DNA of 54,217 nt, from NCBI GenBank assembly GCA_020353535.1, contig CP070696.1, forward strand, positions 1,252,316 to 1,306,532, written 5' to 3'. Under the pieces are notes generated by a model that saw nothing but the letters and a program-made list of their open reading frames with translations, searched no databases and was not told where the DNA came from. Of this stretch, positions 29,205 through 38,451 are shown piece by piece. The DNA is from Spirochaetaceae bacterium (GTDB taxonomy: Bacteria > Spirochaetota > Spirochaetia > SZUA-6 > DRHE01). The translations under genes and the position numbers were made by a program. Position 1 is the first letter of the stretch. Each line of letters begins with the position of its first letter.

Positions 29205-29495
29205 ATGAGCGTGGCCAGTTTTCTCCAAGCGGTCTATGAGCTGGCTGAACTTCTCATCGGCGAAGGATTATCGGATCAGGCCAGGCATTTGATTCGCGGC
29301 TACTTCGACGATGCCGGGAATTTGGGATTGTCGGAGCGTGCCCTGTACGCCGTGAGCAGATATACCAACGCGGAGCTGCCTTCTCTTGATTCGGTGCTTC
29401 GGAAAGCGAGGGGATCCGACCTGTCTCGTATCGAAGCTCTGATCCGTCGTATCCACGATGAAGCGCTGCAATTGCGGGAGGAGTACAACCGCTAG
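29205..29495 (+). CDS. Small helical protein of unknown function
   Basis: 96 residues, soluble and almost wholly helical (SFLQAVYELAELLIGEGLSDQARHLIRGYFD...ALIRRIHDEALQLREEYNR). It starts 5 nt after the slyD-like gene, so it is probably translated as part of that operon. No family recognised. The reading frame has normal codon use for the region, which supports a real gene. Confidence 0.65.
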   Translation: MSVASFLQAVYELAELLIGEGLSDQARHLIRGYFDDAGNLGLSERALYAVSRYTNAELPSLDSVLRKARGSDLSRIEALIRRIHDEALQLREEYNR

Positions 29496-29519
29496 CTCCG
29501 CGTTCTGCAGAAGGCGGAG
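29496..29519. other. Near-perfect hairpin before the DEAD-box helicase gene
   Basis: CTCCGC and GCGGAG are separated by 12 nt whose core (TTCTGCAGAA) is itself palindromic, so all 24 positions are symmetrical apart from one G-G pair. It starts directly after the stop of the small gene. With no T-run it could be a Rho-assisted terminator, an RNA-stability element, or a target for the helicase itself. Confidence 0.4.
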
Positions 29520-29569
29520 AGGCCGTGGCGAGTTCGTAAAATAAAGAAGCATCACTAGGGACAACATCG

Positions 29570-30757
29570 ATGAAATTCACGGAATTGGAGATCAATCCAC
29601 AAATTCTCAAGGCCCTCAATTCGATGGGGTACAGCGAGCTCACGCCTATTCAAGAGATGACTTTTCCCCACATCCTTTCAGGAAAGGATCTGCTGGCCAC
29701 GGCGGAAACCGGATCCGGTAAAACCAGCGCCTGCGGCATCCCCCTGGTTCAGCGGACCGATCCCAACTTGAAGGCCATTCAAGCACTGATCCTGGTACCG
29801 ACTCGGGAGCTTGCCCTTCAATATACCGAGGAGATCGGCCGTATCGCCGCCCACCTGAAGGTAGTGCCCTTCGCCGTGTATGGTGGTTTTGACATGGGCA
29901 TCCAGAAGGCCAAGCTGCAGGACGTGGTACATATCCTGGTGGCCACGCCGGGACGCCTGATCGACTTCCTCTACAGCGGAAAAATATCTCTCTCCGATGT
30001 GCAAACCTTCGTGCTGGACGAGGCGGATGAAATGCTCAAAGAGGGTTTTTTGGAGGATATCGAGTTCGTTTTCTCCTGTCTGATCCACGAACATCAGACC
30101 CTGCTGTTCTCCGCCACCATGCCGGCGGATATCAACAGGCTTGCGGAGAAGTATCTCCGCGATCCGATTCGAGTACGTTTGAACGAGCAGCAGGTTTCAC
30201 CTCAGTCGTTGAGCCATCAATTTCAATTCGTGCCGCAGGATGCCCGCCTGACAAACCTTCAGGGAACGATGAGGCAGGATGCGATCAAGCAGGCGATCAT
30301 CTTCTGCAACTCCCGTTTGAACGCCGAGCGGTTGTACCTCAAGCTGAAAGATAAGTTTCCGCAAGTGGATATGGTTCACGGCGGCATGGAGCAGCAGAAG
30401 CGCAGCTCCGTGATCCGGCGTCTGCGCAACCGACAGGTCCGCTTCATGATCGCCACTGATCTGGCCGGCAGAGGGCTTGACTTCACCCACGTGAGCCACG
30501 TGATCAACTATGACTTCCCCCGCACTCCCGTGACCTATACCCACCGGACCGGGAGGGCAGGGCGCATGGGTCGGGAGGGAACGGCCATCACCTTGGTCAC
30601 GCACCGGGATCTTGGCGCGGTCAAACGACTGATCACCGCCAACGGCCTGTTACCACGATGGATCGGTCGCGAGCCTGATTTCGCTCACCTGGGAAGGGGG
30701 AAACGAAGCGGGCGCCGAGACAGACCCAGGCGTCACCATGTATCCAGGAAAGGCTGA
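29570..30757 (+). CDS. DEAD-box ATP-dependent RNA helicase
   Basis: 395 residues: both RecA-like domains and a short basic tail (RGKRSGRRDRPRRHH), the RhlE/CshA-like size. Motifs: Q-motif (MGYSELTPIQ), Walker A AETGSGKT (45-52), PTRELA, TPGRL, DEAD (150-153), SAT, and in the second domain RGLDF and HRTGRAGRMG. It unwinds short RNA helices in ribosome assembly or RNA decay. A strong hairpin lies just upstream. It is convergent with the next gene. Confidence 0.95.
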   Translation: MKFTELEINPQILKALNSMGYSELTPIQEMTFPHILSGKDLLATAETGSGKTSACGIPLVQRTDPNLKAIQALILVPTRELALQYTEEIGRIAAHLKVVPFAVYGGFDMGIQKAKLQDVVHILVATPGRLIDFLYSGKISLSDVQTFVLDEADEMLKEGFLEDIEFVFSCLIHEHQTLLFSATMPADINRLAEKYLRDPIRVRLNEQQVSPQSLSHQFQFVPQDARLTNLQGTMRQDAIKQAIIFCNSRLNAERLYLKLKDKFPQVDMVHGGMEQQKRSSVIRRLRNRQVRFMIATDLAGRGLDFTHVSHVINYDFPRTPVTYTHRTGRAGRMGREGTAITLVTHRDLGAVKRLITANGLLPRWIGREPDFAHLGRGKRSGRRDRPRRHHVSRKG

Positions 30758-30777
30758 CAGCCCGGCCGCAGATTCGT

Positions 30778-31434
30778 TTATCCCACGATCTCCTGGAACG
30801 TACCGTAGACGTGACCGTCTCCCGGCAGGCGGACGTTCCAGTTGGCCGTATTCGAGGCCGGGTGAACCACCCGGCTCAGGGTGGGAATACCGCGGGGAAT
30901 CGATCTGTAGCGTTCGTCCTGCTCCTGAAAGGCTACGAAGGTGAAAATCCGATCCAGGTCCTTGGAACCCATCACCGTGCCCAGCCGCAGGCGCTTGTGC
31001 TCCCTCTGAGCTTTCGGAAATTTCTTGTTTATCAGGGAGATGAGGATAAAGGCCTTCAGGTGTTCCTGCTGGCTGAGCAGCTTGAGTATCTCCTGAGTCG
31101 GTTCGACTAAGATGTAGATCCAGGCGTTTTTTTGAGGATACATCACCGCAAAATCAAAGGCCACTTTCTTGTATATGTCCTTCACCACCGCCGGGATCGG
31201 TTCCTTTTCTGCCCCGTACCACCACCAGGGGACCACGGGGCGGTCTTTTTTGGCCTCCGCCACGTGACAGAACTCGTTGTCGGGGCGAAAACCCTTGGTC
31301 GGCAGTTTTCCATCCCAGCGGTTGGGATTCGTGTTGGCTATGACTTTGATCTTGGCCAGGGTCTTGTTCGGATCCTCTCCGATCTGGTGGGAAAGGACGT
31401 AGGCTTTCAGGTGGGCATAGAACTTTTTATCCAT
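30778..31434 (-). CDS. Hypothetical soluble protein
   Basis: 218 residues, no signal peptide or membrane segment. It holds an aromatic run (VVPWWWYGAEKEPIP), a region VAFDFAVMYPQKNAWIYILVEPTQE, and a conserved-looking C-terminus (RSIPRGIPTLSRVVHPASNTANWNVRLPGDG). I recognise no family. GAGGAG lies about 10 nt before the ATG, and a good -10 (TATAGT) is upstream without a clear -35. It lies downstream of the RND pump gene on the same strand (118-nt gap). Confidence 0.7.
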   Translation of the reverse strand: MDKKFYAHLKAYVLSHQIGEDPNKTLAKIKVIANTNPNRWDGKLPTKGFRPDNEFCHVAEAKKDRPVVPWWWYGAEKEPIPAVVKDIYKKVAFDFAVMYPQKNAWIYILVEPTQEILKLLSQQEHLKAFILISLINKKFPKAQREHKRLRLGTVMGSKDLDRIFTFVAFQEQDERYRSIPRGIPTLSRVVHPASNTANWNVRLPGDGHVYGTFQEIVG

Positions 31435-31552
31435 TGGAATACGTCTCCTCTACTATACCCCATTGTACAGTGCCCGCTGTGAAAAATCCATCTTGTATAT
31501 TTCGAGGAAATCCTGTTTCCCCGATCCGGGTAAGGAGCCTCTGCGTACTACC

Positions 31553-34500
31553 CTACGCCTTCTTCCTCCCCAAGAGCCGACCGATATCCGCACCGATCAT
31601 GTACAGAGACGGGACCAAGACCAACGTCAGGGGTGTGGCAAAAAGAATACCATATCCCAGAGCCAGAGCCATCGGTTGCATGTAGAGGTCGGTACCCCCC
31701 AGACCGTAGGCCAAGGGCAGCAGACCGGCAACTGTGGTGAGAGTGGTCAACAGGATCGCTCGCAGCCGATGGGAGGTTCCTTCGGAGACCAGCTTCCGTA
31801 TACTCCAATCGGGATTCCACTTTCGCAGGTTGTTAAGGTGGTTCACCAACACGAGAGAATCATTCACCACAACTCCGACCATCCCGATAATGCCCATGAC
31901 TCCCAGAAAACTCAAGGTTTCGCCGTGAAGACCAAAGGCGATGATCACACCGATTATCCCAAAAGGCACAGACACCAGGACCAAAAAAGGTTGGGTATAG
32001 GAATTGAACAAGAGTACCAACAGAAAATAGATGCCGACCAGGGCAATTGCAAAGGTAGTCATCAGCTCTACGATGCTTGCCTGACTCTCTTCCGCTTCAC
32101 CACCGACACTCAGGCGTATCCCCGGCCACCTTTCCTCAATATCACTGTAGTGGGTCATCAACAGTGTCGTTGCTTCCAGAGGCGTGACAATGTCCTGATC
32201 AACATCGGCTTCAATGGTCGCGGTTCGTTCGCCGTCATGGTGGTAGAAAGCGTTCGGACCGGGATTGATCTCCAAGCGGGCGACCTCACGAAGTTTTATT
32301 AGACGGTTTTGTATATTGGGAATCGAAAGATTGTACAGGTAGTTGACGTCTCTCCTGGCGCGCTCCTGCATCTGAACGCGGAAATTTACGTCTTCATTTC
32401 CGTCGCGCAGACTGGTGACGACCTCCCCGTCGTAGGCGATGCGTACATTTTGGGCCACATCGGCGACCGTGAGTCCCAGACGAGCCAATTGATCGTAGTT
32501 TATTTTTATTTCTATCTGCTCCTTGCCCAGCTTCTCATTGCTGTCGATGTCTTTCACTCCATCAACTGTGGCCAGGTAATCCATAATCTCCGCCGTGGCC
32601 TGTTGGCGCAACTTATTGTCATTGCCGGTCACACGAATCGAGATTGGTTTACCCACCGGGGGTCCCCCGGCATCCACGATAAAGGTTGTTTTTTCCACAC
32701 CCTCTATCGCTTCTATCTGCGGGCGCAGCCATTCGATGATCTCATCAACCGTACGTTCCCGCTCCGAGAAGGGAGTCAGTCCAATAAGGGTGAAGCCGAA
32801 GTTCTCTCCATTGCCGCCGCTGAGACCGATGCCGATCCGGGAGATAAAGGTATCCAACTCCTCGGGTGGGAGATTATCGATAAATCCCTCGAGTTCCACG
32901 ATTTTTTCCGCCGTGGCCTGGAGAGACGTGCCGGTAGACATCTCCACGCCTACAGCGAAGCGATCGGCTCCCTTTGTGGGAAACATGATGAACTTCAAAT
33001 TTCTCTGCGCGTATATCAAAATTAGTACCAGGGCGGCGATAAAAAGCACTACCAGGATGTAGCGCACTTTCAGCAGGTGATAGGCTACCTTGGCGTAAAA
33101 GGTCTTCAGCGCCTCGAACCACTTTCTCACAGACTCTCGCTGGGCACCTCTGCTTGAACGCTCCATACCGTAGGCCAGGTGCGAAGGAAGGGCGAAGGCA
33201 GCCTCAAACAGCGAGATGAACAAGGCTAGGCTGATCGTAAGCGGGATGACAAAGACGAACTTTCCCATCATTCCCTTCATGAAAAACATGGGAGCAAACG
33301 CCAGAAAAGTGGTTAATATCGTGGTGAGTACGGGGAAGAACACCTCATTGGTACCGTTCACAGCCGCTTCCACCGGGGAGTCGCCCATTTCCCGGCGACG
33401 GTAGATATTCTCTGAGATTATAATTCCGTCATCGACGATGATCCCGATCAGAAGGACCAGCGAAGTGAGTGAGATGGAATCCAGAAAGGTTCCGAACAGC
33501 GGCATGAGAAAAAACACGCCCAATACGGCCACAGGTATCCCCATAGCCACCCAGAAGGCGGTACGCAGATTTAGGAAGATCGACAGCATTACCATAACGA
33601 GGAGCAATCCGATCAGGCCATTGGTGAGGGTGATCCGAAAACGGTTTTGGACGATTCGTGACAAATCATTGGAAACCAGGATACGTACCGGTCCGTAGCG
33701 GAAGATATCCTGCTCGTACCTGCTGACTCCCAGATACTTCTTGATCCTGTCGACAATACTGCGGTCGCTCTGTTCCGTCACCTGGATCGTGGTCTGTCCG
33801 CCAATCAGCCCGACTCCGCTCTCTTGGCGAATCAGTTCCTTAACCGCCCCGACCGTGCGGATGATGTCAGCCTCCTCACTCTTGTAGACTACGAAGGAGA
33901 TGGCTTTTCGCCCCTCCATGTGGGAGATGACGCTCTCCCTCTCGAAATCCTCCCGCACCACAGCCAGGTTTTTTACCTTGATCGAGGGACCTTCGAAGGT
34001 GGTGCGCACGATGACCTCTCCCACCTCCAGGGGATCACGGAACTGAGCCAGGGTCACCACGTTTTTTTCGCTCGTGAAGGACTCGAAGGTTCCTCCGGTA
34101 GCCCGAATGTTTCGGGCCTGAATGGCCCGAATTATCTCTCTGAGCGGGATCTGATAACGGTCCATGGCCGCAGGGTCGACTTCGACCTTGATCTCCTTGG
34201 CCCGATATCCCTGTTTCTCCAAGCGGGCAATCCCCGGAACTTCCTTCAGCTTGGTCTCGAAATCCTCGGCAATATTCCTCATTTCTTCATAAGGAAGTTC
34301 TCCGGTAATTCCAACCTCCATGATCGGAATGAGGGAAGTATCGATCTCGAGAATCAAAGGCGCCTCGGTGACCTCGTCGGGAAGATCGCCTACCCGGCTG
34401 ACCGCGTCCCGGATATCCCTTTTAACCTTCTCCATATCCTTCACGTCCGACTCGATAACCACATCGATAGTGGAGACATTCTCCAGAGAAGTAGAACTGA

Positions 34501-34741
34501 TCCTTTTGATTCCCGTTATGTTTTTTAGCTCGTCTTCGATTTTGTTGGTAACGTTCAGCTCCACGTCTTCGGGAGCAGCCCCGGGATACACTGTTTGGAT
34601 GATGACTTCACCGAAATCTACGGTTGGAAAAGTGTCTCGCCGCAAAGTTCGTAGTGAGTTTAGCCCTAAAAGCACGACCATGATGGTAAATAGACTGGCC
34701 AGGATGTGGCGCTTGGAAAAAAACTCGAAAATCTTTTTCAT
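31553..34741 (-). CDS. RND-family efflux transporter, inner-membrane pump
   Basis: 1062 residues, normal for AcrB-type pumps. The first membrane helix starts at residue ~12, followed by a large periplasmic loop with FPTVDFGEVIIQTVYPGAAPEDVE. The proton-relay pair Asp437-Asp438 lies in GIIVDDGIIISENIYRRREMG, with FFPVLTTILTTFLAFAPM next. The second half repeats the fold, ending with GMVGVVVNDSLVLVNHLNNLR. It would export drugs, lipids or other amphiphiles with proton or sodium influx. G+C is lower than in flanking genes. GGGGAG precedes the ATG. A TolC-type gene is divergent, but there is no membrane-fusion (HlyD-type) gene nearby, and the fusion protein is normally required. Confidence 0.94.
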   Translation of the reverse strand: MKKIFEFFSKRHILASLFTIMVVLLGLNSLRTLRRDTFPTVDFGEVIIQTVYPGAAPEDVELNVTNKIEDELKNITGIKRISSTSLENVSTIDVVIESDVKDMEKVKRDIRDAVSRVGDLPDEVTEAPLILEIDTSLIPIMEVGITGELPYEEMRNIAEDFETKLKEVPGIARLEKQGYRAKEIKVEVDPAAMDRYQIPLREIIRAIQARNIRATGGTFESFTSEKNVVTLAQFRDPLEVGEVIVRTTFEGPSIKVKNLAVVREDFERESVISHMEGRKAISFVVYKSEEADIIRTVGAVKELIRQESGVGLIGGQTTIQVTEQSDRSIVDRIKKYLGVSRYEQDIFRYGPVRILVSNDLSRIVQNRFRITLTNGLIGLLLVMVMLSIFLNLRTAFWVAMGIPVAVLGVFFLMPLFGTFLDSISLTSLVLLIGIIVDDGIIISENIYRRREMGDSPVEAAVNGTNEVFFPVLTTILTTFLAFAPMFFMKGMMGKFVFVIPLTISLALFISLFEAAFALPSHLAYGMERSSRGAQRESVRKWFEALKTFYAKVAYHLLKVRYILVVLFIAALVLILIYAQRNLKFIMFPTKGADRFAVGVEMSTGTSLQATAEKIVELEGFIDNLPPEELDTFISRIGIGLSGGNGENFGFTLIGLTPFSERERTVDEIIEWLRPQIEAIEGVEKTTFIVDAGGPPVGKPISIRVTGNDNKLRQQATAEIMDYLATVDGVKDIDSNEKLGKEQIEIKINYDQLARLGLTVADVAQNVRIAYDGEVVTSLRDGNEDVNFRVQMQERARRDVNYLYNLSIPNIQNRLIKLREVARLEINPGPNAFYHHDGERTATIEADVDQDIVTPLEATTLLMTHYSDIEERWPGIRLSVGGEAEESQASIVELMTTFAIALVGIYFLLVLLFNSYTQPFLVLVSVPFGIIGVIIAFGLHGETLSFLGVMGIIGMVGVVVNDSLVLVNHLNNLRKWNPDWSIRKLVSEGTSHRLRAILLTTLTTVAGLLPLAYGLGGTDLYMQPMALALGYGILFATPLTLVLVPSLYMIGADIGRLLGRKKA

Positions 34742-34758
34742 TGGACTCTCTCCCCTGG

Positions 34759-34770
34759 GATAAGCTTATC
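34759..34770. promoter_or_regulatory. 12-bp perfect palindrome (possible operator)
   Basis: GATAAGCTTATC is a perfect palindrome lying between the RND pump ATG and a TATGAT element on the minus strand. It could be a repressor site controlling the pump, or chance. Only the position speaks for it. Confidence 0.3.
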
Positions 34771-34897
34771 ATATTAATTCAGTCATGTTAAACTCGTAAA
34801 TTGTGAACTTATATATTAATTTCATTGCCTGCGGAATGGAGCAGCACCGCGAATCCAATATATAATCTGGAGCCTAATAAAAAATCAGGAGGTAACT

Positions 34898-36304
34898 ATG
34901 AAACGCATCAAAACTCTTATGCTCGTGCTCGGTTTTTCTCTACTTGCGGTTTCCGTTTTTCCAATCGAGCTGGAAGAATACATCGATTTGGTGAAGGAAA
35001 ATCATCCCTTTTTCTTAAAGGAGGAACTCGCCGTCGAGGTAGAGAAGAGCGACCGTGAAACCCGGCTGCCGCGATACGAATGGCGCTACTCACTCATGCC
35101 CCAGTACACTGTGCTCGACGGACCGGTCAGTTCTGAGTTCTTCGAAAATCTTGCCCAGAATGCCACCTTGCAGGCGGGTGTGCAGAGAAGTTACGCCGAT
35201 GGAAGACGGATGGGTTTTGCCGCATCGACCGGTTATACCTGGATGCAGAATCCTCCCGAGACCTTCGAAAAAAACGCGTTTCAACACGGGATAGAGGCGT
35301 CCATCTCGTGGCAGCTAAAAAAGAACTTGGAGCTATTGGCTCGGTTGGACTACGATGTACGGGAGTACAATATCAAGGCCAAAGAAGTAGAGATACTGGA
35401 AAATCAGGAGTCCTTTCTGGTAGATCCGGCCATCCTGTTCATCGATTGGGCTTATGCATTGGAGCTGGTAGCCATCTACCAACAGCGTCTTGTCCTTGCG
35501 GAGGAGCAGCTGGCAACGACGAACCGGATGTTTCGCTCGAACCTGATCGAGAGATTAGATGTGTTGCGGGCCGAGGACGCGGTACGAATGGCGCAACAGG
35601 CGATCTTCGAATACGAATCCCTGGCAAAATCGATCCAAGCGGAACTGGCCACCCTGTCCGCTTCGCAGGGCATCTACGAGGAAAAACCCGTTTTTGACTT
35701 TTACTCTTTTGTCGAGCTCCCCCCCGCGAATGAAGCGGCTTCCAGAGGCAAATCCAATACTCGGTTGAAACAGCCTTTACTGATAGTCATCGAACAGCTG
35801 AGATATCAGAGTGAGGCATTCGGGGAGAGAGAGAAGGCGACGCTGGATCTGTTTGTCGAGGCGGGAATCTACGGGCCGGAGGATACCTTTGTAGAGTCCT
35901 TGGAGATCATTCATCCCCAAGCCACCGTCGGTCTGAGTTATTCGCCGCCGACCGGACTGGAGCAGGTAGCGGCGGAAAGGGCGTACATCAGCACCCAGAT
36001 CAGGAAACTCGAGAAGGAGATCGAAGCAATAGAAAAGACGGTAGAGACGAATGTCACCACCCTGCTGATACAGGCCGTCGAGCTTGAAAAAGTCATCGAG
36101 TTGAACCGACAGCTGATCGAATCCGCAGAGGAGAAAGCTTCGGAGGAGGCACGGCTGTATAATCAGGGCAGGAATATGCTCACAAACGTCATTCTAAGCA
36201 GAGACGGTGTTCAAGCTCAAAAGGCAAAGCTGGTCGACAATTTCGCCCGCTACCATCGCCTGATCATTGCGTATCGTGCCTTCATGGATGAATTGTTGAA
36301 GTAG
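34898..36304 (+). CDS. TolC-family outer-membrane efflux protein
   Basis: 468 residues with a signal peptide (MKRIKTLMLVLGFSLLAVSVFP). Two long helical hairpins, typical of TolC repeats, are visible (about 170-245 and 360-465), including ELVAIYQQRLVLAEEQLATTNRMFRSNLIERLDVLRAED and the equivalent ELEKVIELNRQLIESAEEKASEEARLYNQG in the second half. The middle SYSPPTGLE is the start of the second strand set. It forms the outer-membrane duct of an efflux system. AGGAGG lies 5 nt before the ATG, and TATAAT at 34861-34866 is a good -10 without an obvious -35. It is divergent from the RND pump. Confidence 0.9.
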   Translation: MKRIKTLMLVLGFSLLAVSVFPIELEEYIDLVKENHPFFLKEELAVEVEKSDRETRLPRYEWRYSLMPQYTVLDGPVSSEFFENLAQNATLQAGVQRSYADGRRMGFAASTGYTWMQNPPETFEKNAFQHGIEASISWQLKKNLELLARLDYDVREYNIKAKEVEILENQESFLVDPAILFIDWAYALELVAIYQQRLVLAEEQLATTNRMFRSNLIERLDVLRAEDAVRMAQQAIFEYESLAKSIQAELATLSASQGIYEEKPVFDFYSFVELPPANEAASRGKSNTRLKQPLLIVIEQLRYQSEAFGEREKATLDLFVEAGIYGPEDTFVESLEIIHPQATVGLSYSPPTGLEQVAAERAYISTQIRKLEKEIEAIEKTVETNVTTLLIQAVELEKVIELNRQLIESAEEKASEEARLYNQGRNMLTNVILSRDGVQAQKAKLVDNFARYHRLIIAYRAFMDELLK

Positions 36305-36315
36305 TGCGTTGCCGC

Positions 36316-37785
36316 TCATTCCTGATCGGGAAGCCGGCTCAGCCCGAGCTTCTCCGCGTCCCACTTCATGATGCGGGTCAACTCTTTCTGCAAATCAGGA
36401 TCCAAGGTGCGTCCCGGATAGCTCGCAACCAGCTCCTTCGCCCGTTCTCGGGCTCGCTCTCCGATACTCCGCTTGCCGCCACGCAGCCAATCTTCGGCGT
36501 TGGAGCGGTCGATCACCGAAGAGGGCAGGTAGTGCTCACTCTTGAACCATTTCAGCGTATGCTCATGATCCAGCAGCTGCTGGTCGGAGATCAGGGTGTC
36601 GATCAGATCGAATGCGATCGGTCGCTCTCTGCGGCTGATGCCCCGCAGAAAGCGATAGGTCATCCCGCAGATCTCGTTGTCGATGACCAGTTTCTGGATG
36701 CTCTGGGTGGACTCGAAGTTCATCATCCCAGCGCCGGAGACCATGTTGATTCCCTTGATCCCGGCCAGCAGGCTGCCCATCCCCGATTCCAAACCGCTCT
36801 GGGCATCCAGGAGCTTGCTGTCGCTCATGCCCAGGTAGGCGTGGGTGGGCAGGTTGAGATGCTTGCCGATTTCCGCGTATCCCAGATCGATCATCATCGT
36901 GCCGATCGAACCCATCGGGGTGGTACCGCGGCGCATGTCGAAGGCCGAGGGGGAACCGCCCCAGATCACCGGTGATCCGGCCTCTACACTCTGGGTGATC
37001 ACGATCCCCGCCAGGGTCTCGGCGGCGTGCTGCACAATGGCTCCGAGCAGGGTTATCGGGGCAGTTGCTCCGGTCAGCGGCATGGAAACGAACTCCGAGG
37101 GAATGCCGGCCCGGGCCGCGTCGATCAGACTCTGACAGGTCAGATCGCTCCACTTCAGCGGAGGGGAGGGACAGGCGTCGAACACGGCCAGCGGCTTTTC
37201 CCGCAAGGCCTCGGCGCTGCCCCGTACGGCGACCAGAAGCTCCCGCATGAGGGCAAAAGATTCCTTAACGAAGGTACCGGTGACCACCGGTTTGCGGCAG
37301 TACAGCAGCGCCAGGTACAGCCGGTAGCGGTCAGCCATGCCCTGGGGTACATCGCCGCAGATCATGGCCGTGCTCTGCGCCTTTATGTGTTCCAGCTGAT
37401 CCACGACCTTACTGAAGGCGACAAAGTCCGGGGTACTGGCGGGACGGATATCACCGGTGTCGGGATCAAGAATATTCAAAGCCGCGGAACCGGGATCGAA
37501 ACAGACGTTGTCGCCCCCCAACTCCAGTACGTGTTCCCCCGCCGTATCGTAGAGGTCAATCGTGGGCGGGGCGCTTGCCAAGGCTTGCTCAACCATTTCA
37601 GGGGGTGGAAAGACCCGGCGGCGGTTCGTATCGATTTTCGCACCTCCGGCTCGGAGGATCTCCAGCGCTTCGTTGTTTTCCAGGTAGAAGCCAAGTTGGT
37701 GGAGAATGCTCTTCGCCTCTTCTATGACTTCTTGAATGGTTGCCTCATCCAGCAGTCTGATCTGCGGTCGCATGGCTGCGTTCAC
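36316..37785 (-). CDS. MttB-superfamily methyltransferase without pyrrolysine (orphan copy)
   Basis: 489 residues. It aligns along its whole length with trimethylamine:corrinoid methyltransferase (MttB) superfamily proteins: ILHQLGFYLENNEALEIL, VCFDPGSAALNILDPDTGDIRP, LTGATAPITLLGAIVQHAAETLAG and VIDNEICGMTYRFLRG. At the pyrrolysine position (motif DM-Pyl-S/R-G in true MttB) it has Arg285 (FDMRRG) and no amber codon. Known non-pyrrolysine members demethylate quaternary amines such as glycine betaine, proline betaine or carnitine. The GTG start (37785) has AAGGAG 8 nt upstream; an ATG follows 12 nt later. No corrinoid protein is adjacent; the nearest is at 50.4 kb. A TTTCCT-17-TATACT promoter candidate lies upstream. 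Confidence 0.9.
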   Translation of the reverse strand: MNAAMRPQIRLLDEATIQEVIEEAKSILHQLGFYLENNEALEILRAGGAKIDTNRRRVFPPPEMVEQALASAPPTIDLYDTAGEHVLELGGDNVCFDPGSAALNILDPDTGDIRPASTPDFVAFSKVVDQLEHIKAQSTAMICGDVPQGMADRYRLYLALLYCRKPVVTGTFVKESFALMRELLVAVRGSAEALREKPLAVFDACPSPPLKWSDLTCQSLIDAARAGIPSEFVSMPLTGATAPITLLGAIVQHAAETLAGIVITQSVEAGSPVIWGGSPSAFDMRRGTTPMGSIGTMMIDLGYAEIGKHLNLPTHAYLGMSDSKLLDAQSGLESGMGSLLAGIKGINMVSGAGMMNFESTQSIQKLVIDNEICGMTYRFLRGISRRERPIAFDLIDTLISDQQLLDHEHTLKWFKSEHYLPSSVIDRSNAEDWLRGGKRSIGERARERAKELVASYPGRTLDPDLQKELTRIMKWDAEKLGLSRLPDQE

Positions 37786-37876
37786 GCTCTACTCTCCTTG
37801 GACGGATACGGGAATAACCGAGTATAGTCTGTGAGGGGAAGAAAGGAAATCCCGCGTTCGCTCCAGCCTCTGCAGC

Positions 37877-37944
37877 TTACACCCCGAGGTGCTTCTTGAA
37901 AAAGGCAGTCTGATCGTTCATCGCCTGCTAGAGGTTGCTGCCAT
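37877..37944 (-). pseudogene. Possible relic of a hydrolase C-terminus
   Basis: In the spacer between the thioesterase and MttB genes the minus strand reads ...NGSNL-stop-QAMNDQTAFFKKHLGV-stop. The ending 'AFFKKHL' is typical of the C-terminus of alpha/beta hydrolases. It has no start and an internal stop, so it would be a decayed fragment. Short, therefore uncertain. Confidence 0.3.
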
Positions 37945-38451
37945 TTATATATCCAGTTCCCGGGGATCGTGCTCAGTTGGGTAGACCTTCCACTCCTGGG
38001 CTTTCAGCTCCTCTCTGGGCAGGGTGTCGCCGACCAGGCTGAAATACTTTCCCGAGGCCTCCACGGCCACGGTGCCGTCGGACAGTTTGAGCTCCGCGCT
38101 GCCTTCGTAGAGTCTGCGGATATCCCGGGTAACCCGGGCGACGATCCGCAGCGGCTGGTTCAGAGGAACCGGGATTCGGTAGCGTATGTGCAGCTCCACG
38201 GTCTGCCCCATGGCCTCCTCGTCGTAGTGAGTGCGGATGGCCCGGCCTATCGCCTCGTCCAGCAGGCCGACGGCGATGCAGCCGTGAAGCCTGTCCGGGT
38301 ATCCCTGTAATTCCTCGCCTGCAACGAACTGTCCCACCACCTCCCCGTTTTCCAGCTCGTAGAACGATGCCTGCAAACCCTTTGGATTCTTGAGTCCGCA
38401 GACATAGCACATCTTGGAGTTCGGTTGTTTGGCTACCACCTTTTGCTTCAT
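37945..38451 (-). CDS. PaaI-type thioesterase (hotdog fold)
   Basis: 168 residues from the ATG at 38451 (MKQKVVAKQPNSKMCYVCG), with GGGGAGG 6 nt upstream; the frame continues upstream but without a better start. CYVCGLKNPKGLQASFY is the usual N-terminus of this thioesterase group, followed by the hotdog core (QGYPDRLHGCIAVGLLDEAIGRAI and VELHIRYRIPVPLNQPLRIVARV). It probably hydrolyses acyl-CoA thioesters. Its substrate cannot be predicted. It shares its strand with the MttB gene downstream. Confidence 0.88.
   Translation of the reverse strand: MKQKVVAKQPNSKMCYVCGLKNPKGLQASFYELENGEVVGQFVAGEELQGYPDRLHGCIAVGLLDEAIGRAIRTHYDEEAMGQTVELHIRYRIPVPLNQPLRIVARVTRDIRRLYEGSAELKLSDGTVAVEASGKYFSLVGDTLPREELKAQEWKVYPTEHDPRELDI

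Noticed and set aside
31463..32302. Plus-strand open frame of 279 codons across the 3' end of the RND pump
   Set aside because: Antisense to the clear pump gene; Gln/His-rich translation typical of shadow frames.
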